A DNA stretch of 64,000 nt from Xanthobacter sp. NM-25 (GCF_022138605.1 NZ_JACBFS010000004.1:372001-436000), one strand, 5' to 3'; counted from the stretch's first letter, positions 25,348 through 33,378 are shown. Made by a program: numbers and translations. Notes: generated from the letters alone by a model not told the origin.

Positions 25348-25876
25348 CGGAAGGGTCTTTCTGGGTTTCCGCGGCGGCCTTCGCCACACAGGTGCGAGCC
25401 TCGCTGCACAGATTGGCCTTCATCAACCGCAGGGTATCTTCCACCTGTGCCAACGCCTCCGGCGCCACCCGATCGCCCACCAGCACGCCCCACATCTCCC
25501 GCCGCGCCGCGTCGATCTCGTCGAGCAGCGGCAGGGCGGCGTCCGTCAGGTGCAGCCGCCACACCCGCCGGTCATCGGGGTCGGGGCGGCGCTGCACGTG
25601 GCCACTGGCCTCCAGACGGTCCACCAGGCGCGCCACGGTCATGGGTTCCACTTCCAGCAGAACCGCGAGCTCCTTCTGGGTCAGTCCCGGAGACCGCTGC
25701 AGGCGGATCAGGATGACCCACTGAGCCCGCGTCATGTCGTGCTGACGCGCATATTGATCGAAGCGCACCCGCATCAGGTGCGCCACTTCGTGGACCAGGG
25801 TGAGGATGTCGCTGTGCGGCGCCTCGGCGGGGTCCGATGTCGGGGATTGGGATGCGGCGGGTTCCGGCCTGCTCAT
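25340..25876 (-). CDS. MarR-family regulator of the EmrAB pump
   Basis: This 178-residue winged-helix repressor has its core at about residues 28-165: RAQWVILIRLQRSPGLTQKELAVLLEVEPMTVARLVDRLEASGHVQRRPDPDDRRVWRLHLT holds the recognition helix and the beta-wing with the DxRxxR-like DPDDRR motif. It is the first gene of the operon and overlaps emrA by 8 bases. An 18-base palindrome sits about 50-65 bases upstream of its start and is the likely operator. Relief by a phenolic or other hydrophobic ligand would induce the pump, as for other MarR-EmrAB sets. Confidence 0.92.
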   Translation of the reverse strand: MSRPEPAASQSPTSDPAEAPHSDILTLVHEVAHLMRVRFDQYARQHDMTRAQWVILIRLQRSPGLTQKELAVLLEVEPMTVARLVDRLEASGHVQRRPDPDDRRVWRLHLTDAALPLLDEIDAARREMWGVLVGDRVAPEALAQVEDTLRLMKANLCSEARTCVAKAAAETQKDPSDA

Positions 25877-25924
25877 GCTGGCAACTCTTTGCGCGGGCCT
25901 TGCGGCTCCGCTGTCGTGGCGCTT

Positions 25925-25942
25925 TGATAACGTGCGTTATCA
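25925..25942. promoter_or_regulatory. Palindromic operator upstream of marR-emrAB
   Basis: TGATAACG and CGTTATCA form perfect 8-base arms around a TG centre, in the divergent region ahead of the marR start at 25876. Size, symmetry and position are those of MarR-family operators. It is the only strong palindrome in this intergenic region. Confidence 0.7.
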
Positions 25943-26097
25943 TTATGCGCAATACCATAAGTGAGCCGATCAGTTACAAGTGCGTGAGCCCGCCGGGCGC
26001 CGCGGTGTCTCCCGTCCGCAGTGTTCCGGGGTTTCGCCCCGCCGGTGATGGTGCTTGACTGCGCCCGTGGGGAGCCGGCGCAAAGGGAGCGTGGCAC

Positions 26098-26355
26098 GTG
26101 TCGGGATTTCGGATGATCTGGCGAGGCCTCGCCCTCGACCTGGAATGGGGCCAGGTGGCCACCGAAACGCAAGATACCCTGCGCATCCAGCATGCCGATG
26201 GGGGCATCTGGGTCATCCGCGACATTCCAGAGCATGGCCTGCGCGTGTCCTATCACGCGCCCGCGCCCGATCCCCTGCTCGACATGCCGCCCGGTGGCGC
26301 GCCGGCGCCCTGGCTGCCGCCGTCACGCGGTGGAGCCGACGACGCCGGGTGCTGA
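26098..26355 (+). CDS. Hypothetical small protein, 85 residues
   Basis: A short gene with a GTG start, with AAGGGAG about 9 bases upstream. Third-codon positions are strongly G/C, as in neighbouring genes, which supports real coding. The sequence (SGFRMIWRGLALDLEWGQVATETQDTLRIQHADGGIWVIRDIPEHGLRVSYHAP) predicts a small mostly beta-stranded domain with a Pro/Gly-rich tail and no membrane segment. I do not recognise the family. It lies alone between the marR operon (divergent) and badH (convergent). An antisense open frame over the same bases was judged less likely. Confidence 0.5.
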   Translation: MSGFRMIWRGLALDLEWGQVATETQDTLRIQHADGGIWVIRDIPEHGLRVSYHAPAPDPLLDMPPGGAPAPWLPPSRGGADDAGC

Positions 26356-26421
26356 GACCCGGCGCGGGATTCCAGATGCGTGTTCCAGACGCGCGCCGCG
26401 CGGGGCGGCGCGCGCTATTGC

Positions 26422-27201
26422 TCATCCCACCATGCTCAGTCCGCCGGACACCGACAGCACCTGGCCGGTGATATAGCCGGCCGCATCCGAGGCGAAGAAG
26501 GTGATCGCGCCCGGCAGATCCTCGGGCTCACCGATGCGGCCGAGCGGGATGGAGCGGCGGAACGCCTCCGCCAGCTTGTCTGCATTGCCTGCGCCCTTCT
26601 TATAGTCCTCGAACAAAGCGGTCTGCGTCGGCCCCGGGCACACCACGTTGAAGGTGATGCCATCACGGGCGTGCTCGCGGGCCAGGGTCTTGGAGAGCGC
26701 CACCAGGCCGGCCTTGCAGGCGGCATAGACCGCCTCGCCGCTGGAGCCGACGCGCGCCGCATCCGACGCGATGTTCACCACGCGGCCGGCCTTGCGGGCC
26801 ACCATCAGCGGCAACACCACATGGTGCATGTGAAGCGCCCCCACCAGGTTGATGGCGATCAGCCGCTGCCAATCTTCGAGGGAGGTCTGCAGGAAGGGCT
26901 TGAATACATCCCAGCCGGCGTTATTGACGAGCACCGCGATGGGACCGAGGTCCGTTTCGACGGCGGCCATGGCCCGCTGGACGCTGGCGCGGTCGGTGAT
27001 GTCGCACCCATAGACACGCGCAATGCCACCGGCCGCGGTGATCTCCTGCGCCACGCGGGCGGCGGCCTCCGGGTCGCGATCGCACACCGCGACGCGCCCG
27101 CCCTGGGCCGCGAAGCGACGCGCGGTGGCGCCGCCGATGCCGCCGCCCCCGCCGGTGATGACGATGGTCTTGTCGGTAAAGTCGTTCACGTCGATCCTCA
27201 C
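26422..27201 (-). CDS. badH: 2-hydroxycyclohexanecarboxyl-CoA dehydrogenase (SDR family)
   Basis: This 259-residue NAD-dependent short-chain dehydrogenase has its cofactor loop TGGGGGIGG at residues 16-24, NNAG at 93-96, and catalytic Ser146, Tyr159 and Lys163 (YAACK). It would oxidise 2-hydroxycyclohexane-1-carboxyl-CoA to the 2-keto form in cyclohexanecarboxylate (and benzoyl-CoA-type) degradation, as known from Rhodopseudomonas palustris. The assignment as BadH rests on company: badR, badI, aliA and aliB follow. It is transcribed divergently from badR across a 143-base region containing a 24-base palindrome. Confidence 0.85.
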   Translation of the reverse strand: MRIDVNDFTDKTIVITGGGGGIGGATARRFAAQGGRVAVCDRDPEAAARVAQEITAAGGIARVYGCDITDRASVQRAMAAVETDLGPIAVLVNNAGWDVFKPFLQTSLEDWQRLIAINLVGALHMHHVVLPLMVARKAGRVVNIASDAARVGSSGEAVYAACKAGLVALSKTLAREHARDGITFNVVCPGPTQTALFEDYKKGAGNADKLAEAFRRSIPLGRIGEPEDLPGAITFFASDAAGYITGQVLSVSGGLSMVG

Positions 27202-27277
27202 ATGTCTTGAATGTTACTGGGACGGCAGACGCAGCGGACGGCGGGACCCGGCGGTGCCCCCTGGAGCGGCACCCTTG

Positions 27278-27301
27278 ATTATATCAATATATTGATATAA
27301 T
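27278..27301. promoter_or_regulatory. 24-base perfect palindrome between badH and badR, likely BadR operator
   Basis: Left arm ATTATATCAATA (27278-27289) is the exact reverse complement of the right arm (27290-27301). The core reads CAAT-AT-ATTG. It lies in an AT-rich patch of otherwise GC-rich DNA, 44 bases before the badR start, suitable for controlling both divergent genes. The same CAAT-N2-ATTG core recurs upstream of aliB. Confidence 0.75.
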
Positions 27302-27344
27302 TAGACAGCATGACTGCACCATTCATCCAGGAGCCCTGAACACC

Positions 27345-27848
27345 ATGTCCCCGCCCGCCATTCCGCCCGGCGAGATTCCGCACCACCAGCAGTCCTACGA
27401 GGCCGAGCGGTTCGAGGTGGCCAACCGGCTCTTCTTCCGGCTCTATCAGTGCTCCAACCTGCTGCATAAGAACGGCACCCGGTACATGGGTGATTTCGGG
27501 GCGACCACCCAGCAGTGGGCGGTGCTGGGCGCGCTGGCCCGCCCCCTCGTCCGCATCAAGGGCATGAGCGTGAAGGAGCTCATCGAGTTCCTGCTGCTCA
27601 GCCGGCAGAACCTCACCGCAGTGCTGGATCGCCTGGAGGCGCGCTCCTGGGTCGAGCGCATCAAGGATCCGGAGGACGGCCGCAGCCGCCTGATCCGCCT
27701 GACCGACGATGGCAACGATGCCTGGCTGGCCATGCGCGGTCCCATCGAGACCTTCTATGGCCGGGCCCTGGCGCCGCTGACCGAGAACGAGCAGGTGCAG
27801 CTGGTTCATCTGCTCGATCGCCTGAAAGGCGGCCTCAACGCGGTGTGA
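27345..27848 (+). CDS. badR: MarR-family regulator of the alicyclic-acid cluster
   Basis: This 167-residue winged-helix regulator contains TTQQWAVLGALARP, SVKELIEFLLLSRQNLTAVLDRLEARSWVERIKDPEDGRSRLIRLTDDG, the helix-turn-helix plus wing of the MarR family. In R. palustris, BadR represses the badHI-aliAB genes and responds to 2-ketocyclohexane-1-carboxyl-CoA. The gene order and divergent placement here match, so the name is given by family plus context. Three palindromes with a common core flank the cluster and are its probable targets. Confidence 0.85.
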   Translation: MSPPAIPPGEIPHHQQSYEAERFEVANRLFFRLYQCSNLLHKNGTRYMGDFGATTQQWAVLGALARPLVRIKGMSVKELIEFLLLSRQNLTAVLDRLEARSWVERIKDPEDGRSRLIRLTDDGNDAWLAMRGPIETFYGRALAPLTENEQVQLVHLLDRLKGGLNAV

Positions 27849-27859
27849 GACTTGAAGGG

Positions 27860-27889
27860 GCCGGGCAGCACTCTCGTGTGCCGCCCGGC
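27860..27889. terminator. Hairpin between convergent badR and badI
   Basis: An inverted repeat with arms of about 12 bases (GCCGGGCAGCAC against its near-complement, one mismatch) is centred in the 58-base gap between the badR stop at 27848 and the badI stop at 27907. It is a probable bidirectional terminator without a strong T-run. Confidence 0.5.
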
Positions 27890-27906
27890 TGGCCGGGGCC
27901 GCCGGA

Positions 27907-28704
27907 TCAGCCTTTCGGCTTCACCACGTGACGGCGGAAATCGGGCTTGCGCTTCTCGCGGAAGGCAACGCCGCCTTCCTTGGATTCATCGGTGTCGTAA
28001 TAGAGGCTGAGCGCCGCCATCCCCAGGGAGGAGATGCCGCGGATGCTCTCCGTATCCGCATTGAACGAGCGCTTGGCGAGGGCGATGGCGGTGGGGCTGC
28101 GCTCCAGCAGTTCGGCGCACCAGCGGTCCACCTCCGCATCAAGTTCCTCATGGGGCACCACCGCGTTGACCAGCCCCATGGCGAGGGCCTCCTGGGCGGT
28201 GTAGCGCTTGTTCAGATACCAGATCTCCCGCGCCTTTTTCTCTCCCACCACGCGGGCGAGATAAGCGGTGCCGAAGCCCGGATCCACCGAACCCACCTTC
28301 GGCCCCACCTGCCCCAGCTGGGCCTTTTCGGACGCGATGGTGAGATCGCAGATGGTGGCGAGCACATTGCCGCCGCCGATGGCGAAGCCGTTCACCCGGG
28401 CGATGACGGGCTTGGGCACATCGCGGATCAGGCTCTGCAGTTCGTCGATGGGCAGGCCGATGGTGCCGCGCCCGTCATACTGGCCATCATGGGCGCTCTG
28501 GTCGCCCCCGGTGCAGAAGGCCTTGTCCCCGGCGCCGGTGAGGACGATCACGCTGATGGACCGATCCCAGCCGGCGGTCTGGAAGGCGTGGATGAGCTCT
28601 TCCACGGTCTGGCCGCGAAAGGCATTGTACTTGTCCGGGCGGTTGATGGTGATGCGGGCGACGCCTTCCGGGCGCACCTCGTACAGAATATCCTCGTAGC
28701 TCAC
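27907..28704 (-). CDS. badI: 2-ketocyclohexanecarboxyl-CoA hydrolase
   Basis: This crotonase-fold protein opens the ring of 2-ketocyclohexanecarboxyl-CoA to pimeloyl-CoA. It resembles R. palustris BadI and MenB: RPDKYNAFRGQTVEELIHAF, AFCTGGDQSAHDGQYDGRGTIGLP, GFAIGGGNVLATICDLTIASEKAQLGQVGPKVGSVDPGFG and YYDTDESKEG are the key blocks, including the oxyanion-hole strands. The start GTG 28704 follows GGGAGAG by 5 bases and aligns with the usual N-terminus (xYEDILYEV); an ATG at 28725 would add 7 residues. It is 50 bases downstream of aliA on the same strand. Confidence 0.88.
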   Translation of the reverse strand: MSYEDILYEVRPEGVARITINRPDKYNAFRGQTVEELIHAFQTAGWDRSISVIVLTGAGDKAFCTGGDQSAHDGQYDGRGTIGLPIDELQSLIRDVPKPVIARVNGFAIGGGNVLATICDLTIASEKAQLGQVGPKVGSVDPGFGTAYLARVVGEKKAREIWYLNKRYTAQEALAMGLVNAVVPHEELDAEVDRWCAELLERSPTAIALAKRSFNADTESIRGISSLGMAALSLYYDTDESKEGGVAFREKRKPDFRRHVVKPKG

Positions 28705-28754
28705 GACGTCTCTCCCATAAATCATGGATCGCTTTGACTCTGCGTTTTTCGGCT

Positions 28755-30389
28755 TCACGCCGACATGGCGTTTCGTGCCATCTCGCGCAGCCGGAATTTC
28801 TGGATTTTTCCCGATGGCGTCTGAGGCAGAACATCCACCACCTCCAGCCGCTCGGGGATATATTGCATGGCCATCTTCTGCGCCTTCAGATAGTCCACCA
28901 TCTCCTCGAAGCTGAGGTTCTGCCCCGCCCGCGGGATCACGAAGGCGCAGGCCCGTTCCCCCAGCCGCGCATCGGGATAGCCGACGATGGCCACCGCCGA
29001 GACCGCCGGATGCTTGAACAGGAGGTTCTCCACCTCCACCACCGGGATATTCTCGCCGCCGCGAATGATGATGTCCTTGGAGCGGCCGGCGATGCGGATG
29101 TAGCCATCGGCATCCATGCGGGCGATGTCGCCGGTGTCGAACCAGCCGTCCCGATCCACCTGGGCAAGGCCCGGGCGCTTCAGATAGCCAATAAAATTGG
29201 AGCAGCCGCGCACCTGCAGCATGCCCTCTTCGCCGGCGGGCACCGGCTGCCCCGACAGGTCCACCACCCGCACGTCCATGCCGGGCAGAGGGCAGCCATC
29301 GGTTCCCGTCACCTTCTCCTCGGGATCCTCGATGCGGGCGGTGGTGACCGCGCCATTCTCCGACATGCCCCAAGCCGAGATGATGGCGGCGCCGAGGGCT
29401 TCGCGCGCCTTGGCGACCAGCGGCCGCGGGATCGGCGCGCCGGCCGAGACGAACACCTTGAGGGAGGGCGTGCGGGTGCCGGTGGCGAGGCAATAATCGG
29501 CCAGATCATTCAGGAACGGCGTCGCCCCCATGGTGAAGGTGGCGCCCTCGCCGGTGATCTGCCGGGCCATGGTCTCGGCGACGAAAATATCCTGCAGCAC
29601 CGCCGTCGCGCCCAGCATCAGCGGCAGCACCAGGCCATACATGAAGCCCAATTGGTGGGCCATGGGCGAGGGCATGTGCACCACGTCGGCGGCGCCCAGG
29701 TGCAGCCGCTCGGCGAACGGCACGAGATTGGAGAGCATGGTATTGGAGGTGTGGGTGACCCCCTTGGGCTCGCCGGTGGTGCCGGAAGTGTAGAGCAGCT
29801 CGATGACCGCATCGGGCACGAGCCGGTTCGCCGCCAGCGCGACCCGTTCGGCCGGGGTGATGTCCGCCACCAGCAGGGCATCGAAGGCCTCGGCCCCGGC
29901 GCCATCCACCACCGCCACATGGGCGAGTCGTGGCAGGCTGGGCCGCACCGCCGCCGCCAGCGCCGCGTGGTCCACATTGCGGAACTTCGCCGGCACCACG
30001 AACACCTTGGTCTCGGCGAGCCCCAGCATGAAGCTGAGCTCCCGCTCGCGGAAGATCACCATCAGCGGGTTGGAGATGGCGCCGAGCTTCAGGCAGGCGA
30101 GGTGGAGCGCGGTGAACTGCCACCAGTTGGGCAGCTGGAACGACACCACGTCGCCCTCCCCCACCCCGTGGCGCATGAGGCCCACCGCCAGCCGATCGGA
30201 CAGCGCATCGAGCTCCGCATAAGTGAGGCGCGTGCTGCCGCCGGCCTCGGTGCGGGTGGCCACCAGCGCCAGCTTGTCGGGGGTGGCGGCACGATGGCGG
30301 CGGAAATGGTCGAGCAGGGTCTCGTCCCGCCACCAGCCTGCCACGGTCATGGCGGCTCGGCGGGTCGCCGGCAGCAGATCGAAACTCAT
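28755..30389 (-). CDS. aliA: Cyclohexanecarboxylate-CoA ligase
   Basis: This 544-residue ANL-superfamily ligase converts cyclohexanecarboxylate to its CoA thioester with ATP. It has ELLYTSGTTGEPKGVTHTSNTMLSN (P-loop) near residues 190-215, SAWGMSENG near 340, FDTGDIARMDADGYIRIAGRSKDIIIRGGENI near 420-450, and the C-terminal PQTPSGKIQKFRLRE with the catalytic Lys. It lies within an aliB-aliA-badI gene order typical of the R. palustris pathway. Related cyclohex-1-ene- or fatty-acid ligases cannot be fully excluded, but context favours AliA. Confidence 0.87.
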   Translation of the reverse strand: MSFDLLPATRRAAMTVAGWWRDETLLDHFRRHRAATPDKLALVATRTEAGGSTRLTYAELDALSDRLAVGLMRHGVGEGDVVSFQLPNWWQFTALHLACLKLGAISNPLMVIFRERELSFMLGLAETKVFVVPAKFRNVDHAALAAAVRPSLPRLAHVAVVDGAGAEAFDALLVADITPAERVALAANRLVPDAVIELLYTSGTTGEPKGVTHTSNTMLSNLVPFAERLHLGAADVVHMPSPMAHQLGFMYGLVLPLMLGATAVLQDIFVAETMARQITGEGATFTMGATPFLNDLADYCLATGTRTPSLKVFVSAGAPIPRPLVAKAREALGAAIISAWGMSENGAVTTARIEDPEEKVTGTDGCPLPGMDVRVVDLSGQPVPAGEEGMLQVRGCSNFIGYLKRPGLAQVDRDGWFDTGDIARMDADGYIRIAGRSKDIIIRGGENIPVVEVENLLFKHPAVSAVAIVGYPDARLGERACAFVIPRAGQNLSFEEMVDYLKAQKMAMQYIPERLEVVDVLPQTPSGKIQKFRLREMARNAMSA

Positions 30390-30458
30390 GGGGTCGCCCT
30401 CTTCGAGCTGTTCAGCATGGGGTGGTTTCCTCCGGTGCGGCTTGGTGCCGTCTTCCGC

Positions 30459-31634
30459 TCAGGCCGCGACCGCCTTCAGGGCCTCGCGGGCGATGATCAT
30501 CTTCATGATCTGCGCGGTGCCATCGCCGATCTGCAGGCCCAGCACGTCGCGCAGGCGCTGCTCGAACGGCAGCTCGGTGGAATAGCCAGCGTGGCCGTGC
30601 AGCAGCAGGCAGGTCTGCACCACCTCGAAGGCGAGCTTGGGGGCCCACCATTTGCACATGGCGGCCTCCTTGGTGTGGGGCACGCCGGCATCCTTGGCGG
30701 CCAGCGTGCGGTAGCACAGGCCCCGCGCCGCCTCGACCATGGTCTCCGCCTCGGCCAGCGGAAAGGTGACGCCCTGGTTGTCCGCCAGCGGCCTGCCGAA
30801 GGTCTTGCGCTCCTTCACATAGGCCCAGGTCTCAGCCAACGAGACCCGCGCCACCGCAAGGCACTGCAGGCCAATGAGGGCGCGCGAGAAATCAAAGCCC
30901 TGCATCACCTGCACGAAGCCCGAGCCTTCCGCTCCCAGGCGATGGCTGGCCGGCACCCGCACGCGGTCGAAGAAGATGGAGCCGCGGCCGATGGCCTGTT
31001 CGCCCAGATCGTTGAACCGGGTGCGACTGATGCCGGGCGCGCCCATGTTCACCAGGAAGGCCGAGACCCCATGGGCCCGCTCCGCCGGCGTTCCGGTGCG
31101 GGCGAACACCACCGCCCACTGCGCCTGGTCCGCCATGGAAATGGAGGTCTTCTCGCCATCCAGCACGTAGGCGTCGTCATCGCGGGTCGCCTTGAGCGCC
31201 AGAGCGGCAGCGTCGGACCCACCTTGCGGCTCGGTGAGCGCCAGGGCGATCAGCGCCTCGCCGGCCACCACCTGTGGCAGCACTTCGGCGGCGATCTCCG
31301 GCGCCGCGTGGCGGGCGACGATGGCGCCGCAGAGCGAGGACAGGAGCTGGATATAGCCGACGTTGAAATCCCCCTCGGCGATGGCTTCCAGCACCACGCC
31401 GGCGGTGACGTGATCGGCGCCGAGGCCGCCGAATTCGGCGGGGAACTCCACCCCGATCAGGCCCAGCGCCCCCATCTGCCGGCGCAGCTCCAGCGGCACT
31501 TCACCGGCCTTCTCCCGGGCCCGGTAGCCTGGCGCGAGCACCTCGGCGGCGAACCGCCGGGTGGTGTCGCGAAAGCCGACCTGATCGGCCGAAAGCCCCC
31601 ACCCTTCCGCCTGCGGCATTGCCTGAAACGCCAT
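30459..31634 (-). CDS. aliB: Cyclohexanecarboxyl-CoA dehydrogenase (acyl-CoA dehydrogenase family)
   Basis: This FAD enzyme of about 391 residues introduces the double bond into cyclohexanecarboxyl-CoA. It shows acyl-CoA dehydrogenase signatures: GVEFPAEFGGLGAD near residue 60, ALTEPQGGSDAAALALKATRDDDAYVLDGEKTSIS (FAD and substrate binding) near 130-165, and LLLHGHAGYSTELPFEQRLRDVLGLQIGDGTAQIMKMIIAREAL at the C-terminus. The start at 31634 has GGAGG elements upstream and fits the family N-terminus; 18 more codons are open. It is the first gene of the aliB-aliA-badI run and is preceded by two operator-like palindromes. Confidence 0.87.
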   Translation of the reverse strand: MAFQAMPQAEGWGLSADQVGFRDTTRRFAAEVLAPGYRAREKAGEVPLELRRQMGALGLIGVEFPAEFGGLGADHVTAGVVLEAIAEGDFNVGYIQLLSSLCGAIVARHAAPEIAAEVLPQVVAGEALIALALTEPQGGSDAAALALKATRDDDAYVLDGEKTSISMADQAQWAVVFARTGTPAERAHGVSAFLVNMGAPGISRTRFNDLGEQAIGRGSIFFDRVRVPASHRLGAEGSGFVQVMQGFDFSRALIGLQCLAVARVSLAETWAYVKERKTFGRPLADNQGVTFPLAEAETMVEAARGLCYRTLAAKDAGVPHTKEAAMCKWWAPKLAFEVVQTCLLLHGHAGYSTELPFEQRLRDVLGLQIGDGTAQIMKMIIAREALKAVAA

Positions 31635-31689
31635 GACCTCCCTGCCTCCTCCACCTGCGGCGCGCCACCGGAGACACCCCCGCGTCACG

Positions 31690-31721
31690 CCAATTTATAG
31701 CAATCTATTGCTATAAATTGG
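31690..31721. promoter_or_regulatory. 32-base inverted repeat upstream of aliB, likely BadR operator
   Basis: Perfect 15-base arms (CCAATTTATAGCAAT and its complement) surround a CT centre; the core is CAAT-CT-ATTG. It lies 56-87 bases upstream of the aliB start in an AT-rich patch. The core matches the palindrome beside badR. Confidence 0.75.
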
Positions 31722-31744
31722 ACGCTATCGCCAGCGCCCATAAA

Positions 31745-31762
31745 TGTCAATACATTGCTATA
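31745..31762. promoter_or_regulatory. Second, degenerate CAAT-N2-ATTG site upstream of aliB
   Basis: The core CAAT (31748-31751), AC, ATTG (31754-31757) has imperfect outer arms (TGTCAAT against ATTGCTA). Its centre is 47 bases from the centre of the 32-base palindrome. It could be an auxiliary, weaker binding site. Confidence 0.5.
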
Positions 31763-31868
31763 TAAATGCACTGGAGGCCACACCAAAATACCGCGCGACA
31801 AAGGCTGCGGCGGACCCAAGCGTGCACCGACACCGCAGCCGGCGGCGCTTGCTCCGGTCGTGGAAATA

Positions 31869-31884
31869 GGATACCCCCCTATCC
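31869..31884. promoter_or_regulatory. RcnR/CsoR-type operator overlapping the dmeR leader
   Basis: GGATA, six C residues, then TATCC form a symmetric site ending one base before the dmeR ATG at 31886. A G/C-tract flanked by inverted A/T-containing arms is the known operator type of RcnR/FrmR-class repressors, so autoregulation of dmeRF is expected. Confidence 0.7.
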
Positions 31885-31885
31885 C

Positions 31886-32167
31886 ATGGCACATACCCGC
31901 GACCCCAAGGACAATGCCGCCCTGCTGATGCGCGTGAAGCGGATCTCCGGGCAGATGGAGGCCATCGCGCGGGCGCTCTCATCGGGCGCCGAATGCGCCG
32001 ATGTGCTGCACCAGGTGGCCGGGGTGCGCGGCGCGGTGAACGGCCTCATGGACGAGATTTTCGAGGCTCACCTGCGCGAGCACGTGGCCCGCCCCGGCCT
32101 TTCCGACACCGAGCGGGCCCAGGGCGCGGACGAGCTGGCGGCGGTGATGCGGCGCTACGCCAAGTGA
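31886..32167 (+). CDS. dmeR: RcnR/FrmR (CsoR superfamily) metal-sensing repressor
   Basis: This 93-residue all-helical repressor of the CsoR/RcnR family has metal-ligand positions His3, Cys37, His62 and His66. With a two-residue offset these equal the four ligands of Ni/Co-sensing RcnR (His3, Cys35, His60, His64), and not the formaldehyde-sensing FrmR set alone. The gene is followed by a CDF exporter, the DmeRF arrangement known from rhizobia for Ni and Co resistance. A symmetrical C-tract operator overlaps its leader. The start ATG 31886 is chosen because the earlier open frame lies within the operator region and is not family-like. Confidence 0.88.
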   Translation: MAHTRDPKDNAALLMRVKRISGQMEAIARALSSGAECADVLHQVAGVRGAVNGLMDEIFEAHLREHVARPGLSDTERAQGADELAAVMRRYAK

Positions 32168-32220
32168 GGAGCCCAAGCCGGGGCACACCCAGCCGGCGGA
32201 GTTCAGGAGGACAACAGATC

Positions 32221-33192
32221 ATGTCACAGTCTCCGTCCCCGGCGCCCGCCGCGGCCTCGGCTCACAGCCACGTTTTTCTCGGTGCGAACCATGCGGAGAA
32301 CACGCGGCGCACCGTGTGGGTGGTGGCGCTCACCGCGGTGATGATGGTGGGCGAGATCATCGCCGGCGTGCTCACCGGCTCCATGGCGCTGCTGGCCGAC
32401 GGCTTCCACATGGCCACCCATGCCGGCGCGCTGGGCGTCGCCGCCCTCGCTTATGTCTATGCCCGGCGCCATGCGGAGGATCCGCGCTTCTCGTTCGGCA
32501 CCGGCAAAATCGGTGATCTCGCCGGCTTCGCTTCCGCTCTGGTGCTGGGGCTGGTGGCGGTCGGCATCGCGGTGGAATCCGTCGGCCGCCTGCTGGCACC
32601 GGTGGATGTGGCGTTCGGCGATGCCATCATCGTCGCCGTCATCGGCCTTGGCGTGAACCTCGTCAGCGCCCTGCTCCTCTCCGGCGGGCACCATGGCCAC
32701 CATCACCACGCCCATCATCACCATGACCACCATCACGAAGGGCACCACACGGCGCACCATCACGAACACGATGCCGCCCATGATGAGGACAACAATCTGC
32801 GCTCGGCCTATTTCCATGTGCTGGCCGATGCCCTGACCTCGGTCCTCGCCATCATCGCCTTGGTGGCCGGGCGCTATCTGGGCTGGGTGTGGTGTGATCC
32901 CCTGATGGGCATCGTCGGCGGCGTGGTCATCGGCCGCTGGTCCTGGACGCTGATGCGCGACACCGCCGCCGTGCTGCTGGACAGCACCGACGACCACGTG
33001 GCGCAGGAGATCCGCGCCGCCGTCGAGGGGCCGGGCGACGCCACCCTGCTCGATCTCCACGTGTGGCGGGTGGGGCCGCAGGCCCGCGCCGCCATCATCA
33101 GCGTCGCCGGCGCAGATGCCCCAACCATCCGCCAGCGGCTGGCGCCGGTGGACGAGGTGATGCACCTCACCATCGAGGCCCGGCCGGCCTGA
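32221..33192 (+). CDS. dmeF: Cation diffusion facilitator exporter, DmeF-like
   Basis: This 323-residue inner-membrane metal/proton antiporter has about six transmembrane segments. Metal-site motifs are ADGFHMATH (Asp60, His63-His67) in helix 2 and FHVLADALTS (His-x3-Asp) in helix 5. Between helices 4 and 5 lies a cytoplasmic loop at residues 157-187 with 20 His in 31 residues, probably a metal collector. The C-terminal domain (LDLHVWRVGPQARAAIISV) is the CDF dimer domain. It follows dmeR in the same orientation at 53 bases with AGGAGG upstream. Nickel and cobalt are the likely substrates. Confidence 0.9.
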   Translation: MSQSPSPAPAAASAHSHVFLGANHAENTRRTVWVVALTAVMMVGEIIAGVLTGSMALLADGFHMATHAGALGVAALAYVYARRHAEDPRFSFGTGKIGDLAGFASALVLGLVAVGIAVESVGRLLAPVDVAFGDAIIVAVIGLGVNLVSALLLSGGHHGHHHHAHHHHDHHHEGHHTAHHHEHDAAHDEDNNLRSAYFHVLADALTSVLAIIALVAGRYLGWVWCDPLMGIVGGVVIGRWSWTLMRDTAAVLLDSTDDHVAQEIRAAVEGPGDATLLDLHVWRVGPQARAAIISVAGADAPTIRQRLAPVDEVMHLTIEARPA

Positions 33193-33272
33193 TCCGCCAC
33201 GCAGGACAGTGGACGGCGACCGCCGGGGCATTCCCCCGCGCGGAAAGCCGACCTATTTTGTCAGCATTCGGC

Positions 33273-33301
33273 TTGACGCGTTCGATAAAAAGAACGATAG
33301 T
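33273..33301 (+). promoter_or_regulatory. Candidate sigma-70 promoter for metNIQ
   Basis: TTGACG (33273-33278), a 17-base spacer and GATAGT (33296-33301) lie about 235 bases before the chosen metN start. The spacer contains an inverted repeat CGTTC-N8-GAACG. A long leader of about 230 bases would follow. Confidence 0.45.
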
Positions 33302-33363
33302 GCCGGCAACTCAGCCCGCGTCCCGCGCCAGAACCCTGGGGCCCACCATGTCGATGTGTCGCT

Positions 33364-33378
33364 CGTTTCAGTGAAACG
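33364..33378. promoter_or_regulatory. 15-base palindrome in the metN leader
   Basis: CGTTTCA-G-TGAAACG is a perfect inverted repeat about 60-75 bases downstream of the candidate promoter and 159 bases before metN. It could be an operator for a methionine or SAH regulator, or a small RNA hairpin. The regulator is unknown. Confidence 0.4.

Noticed and set aside
25873..26256. 127-codon minus-strand frame covering the marR operator
   Set aside because: It overlaps the operator and the better-supported small plus-strand gene, and its codon use is poor.
28734..31700. 988-codon open frame on the plus strand, antisense to aliA and aliB
   Set aside because: Low-complexity translation with no family resemblance; aliA and aliB on the other strand are unambiguous.
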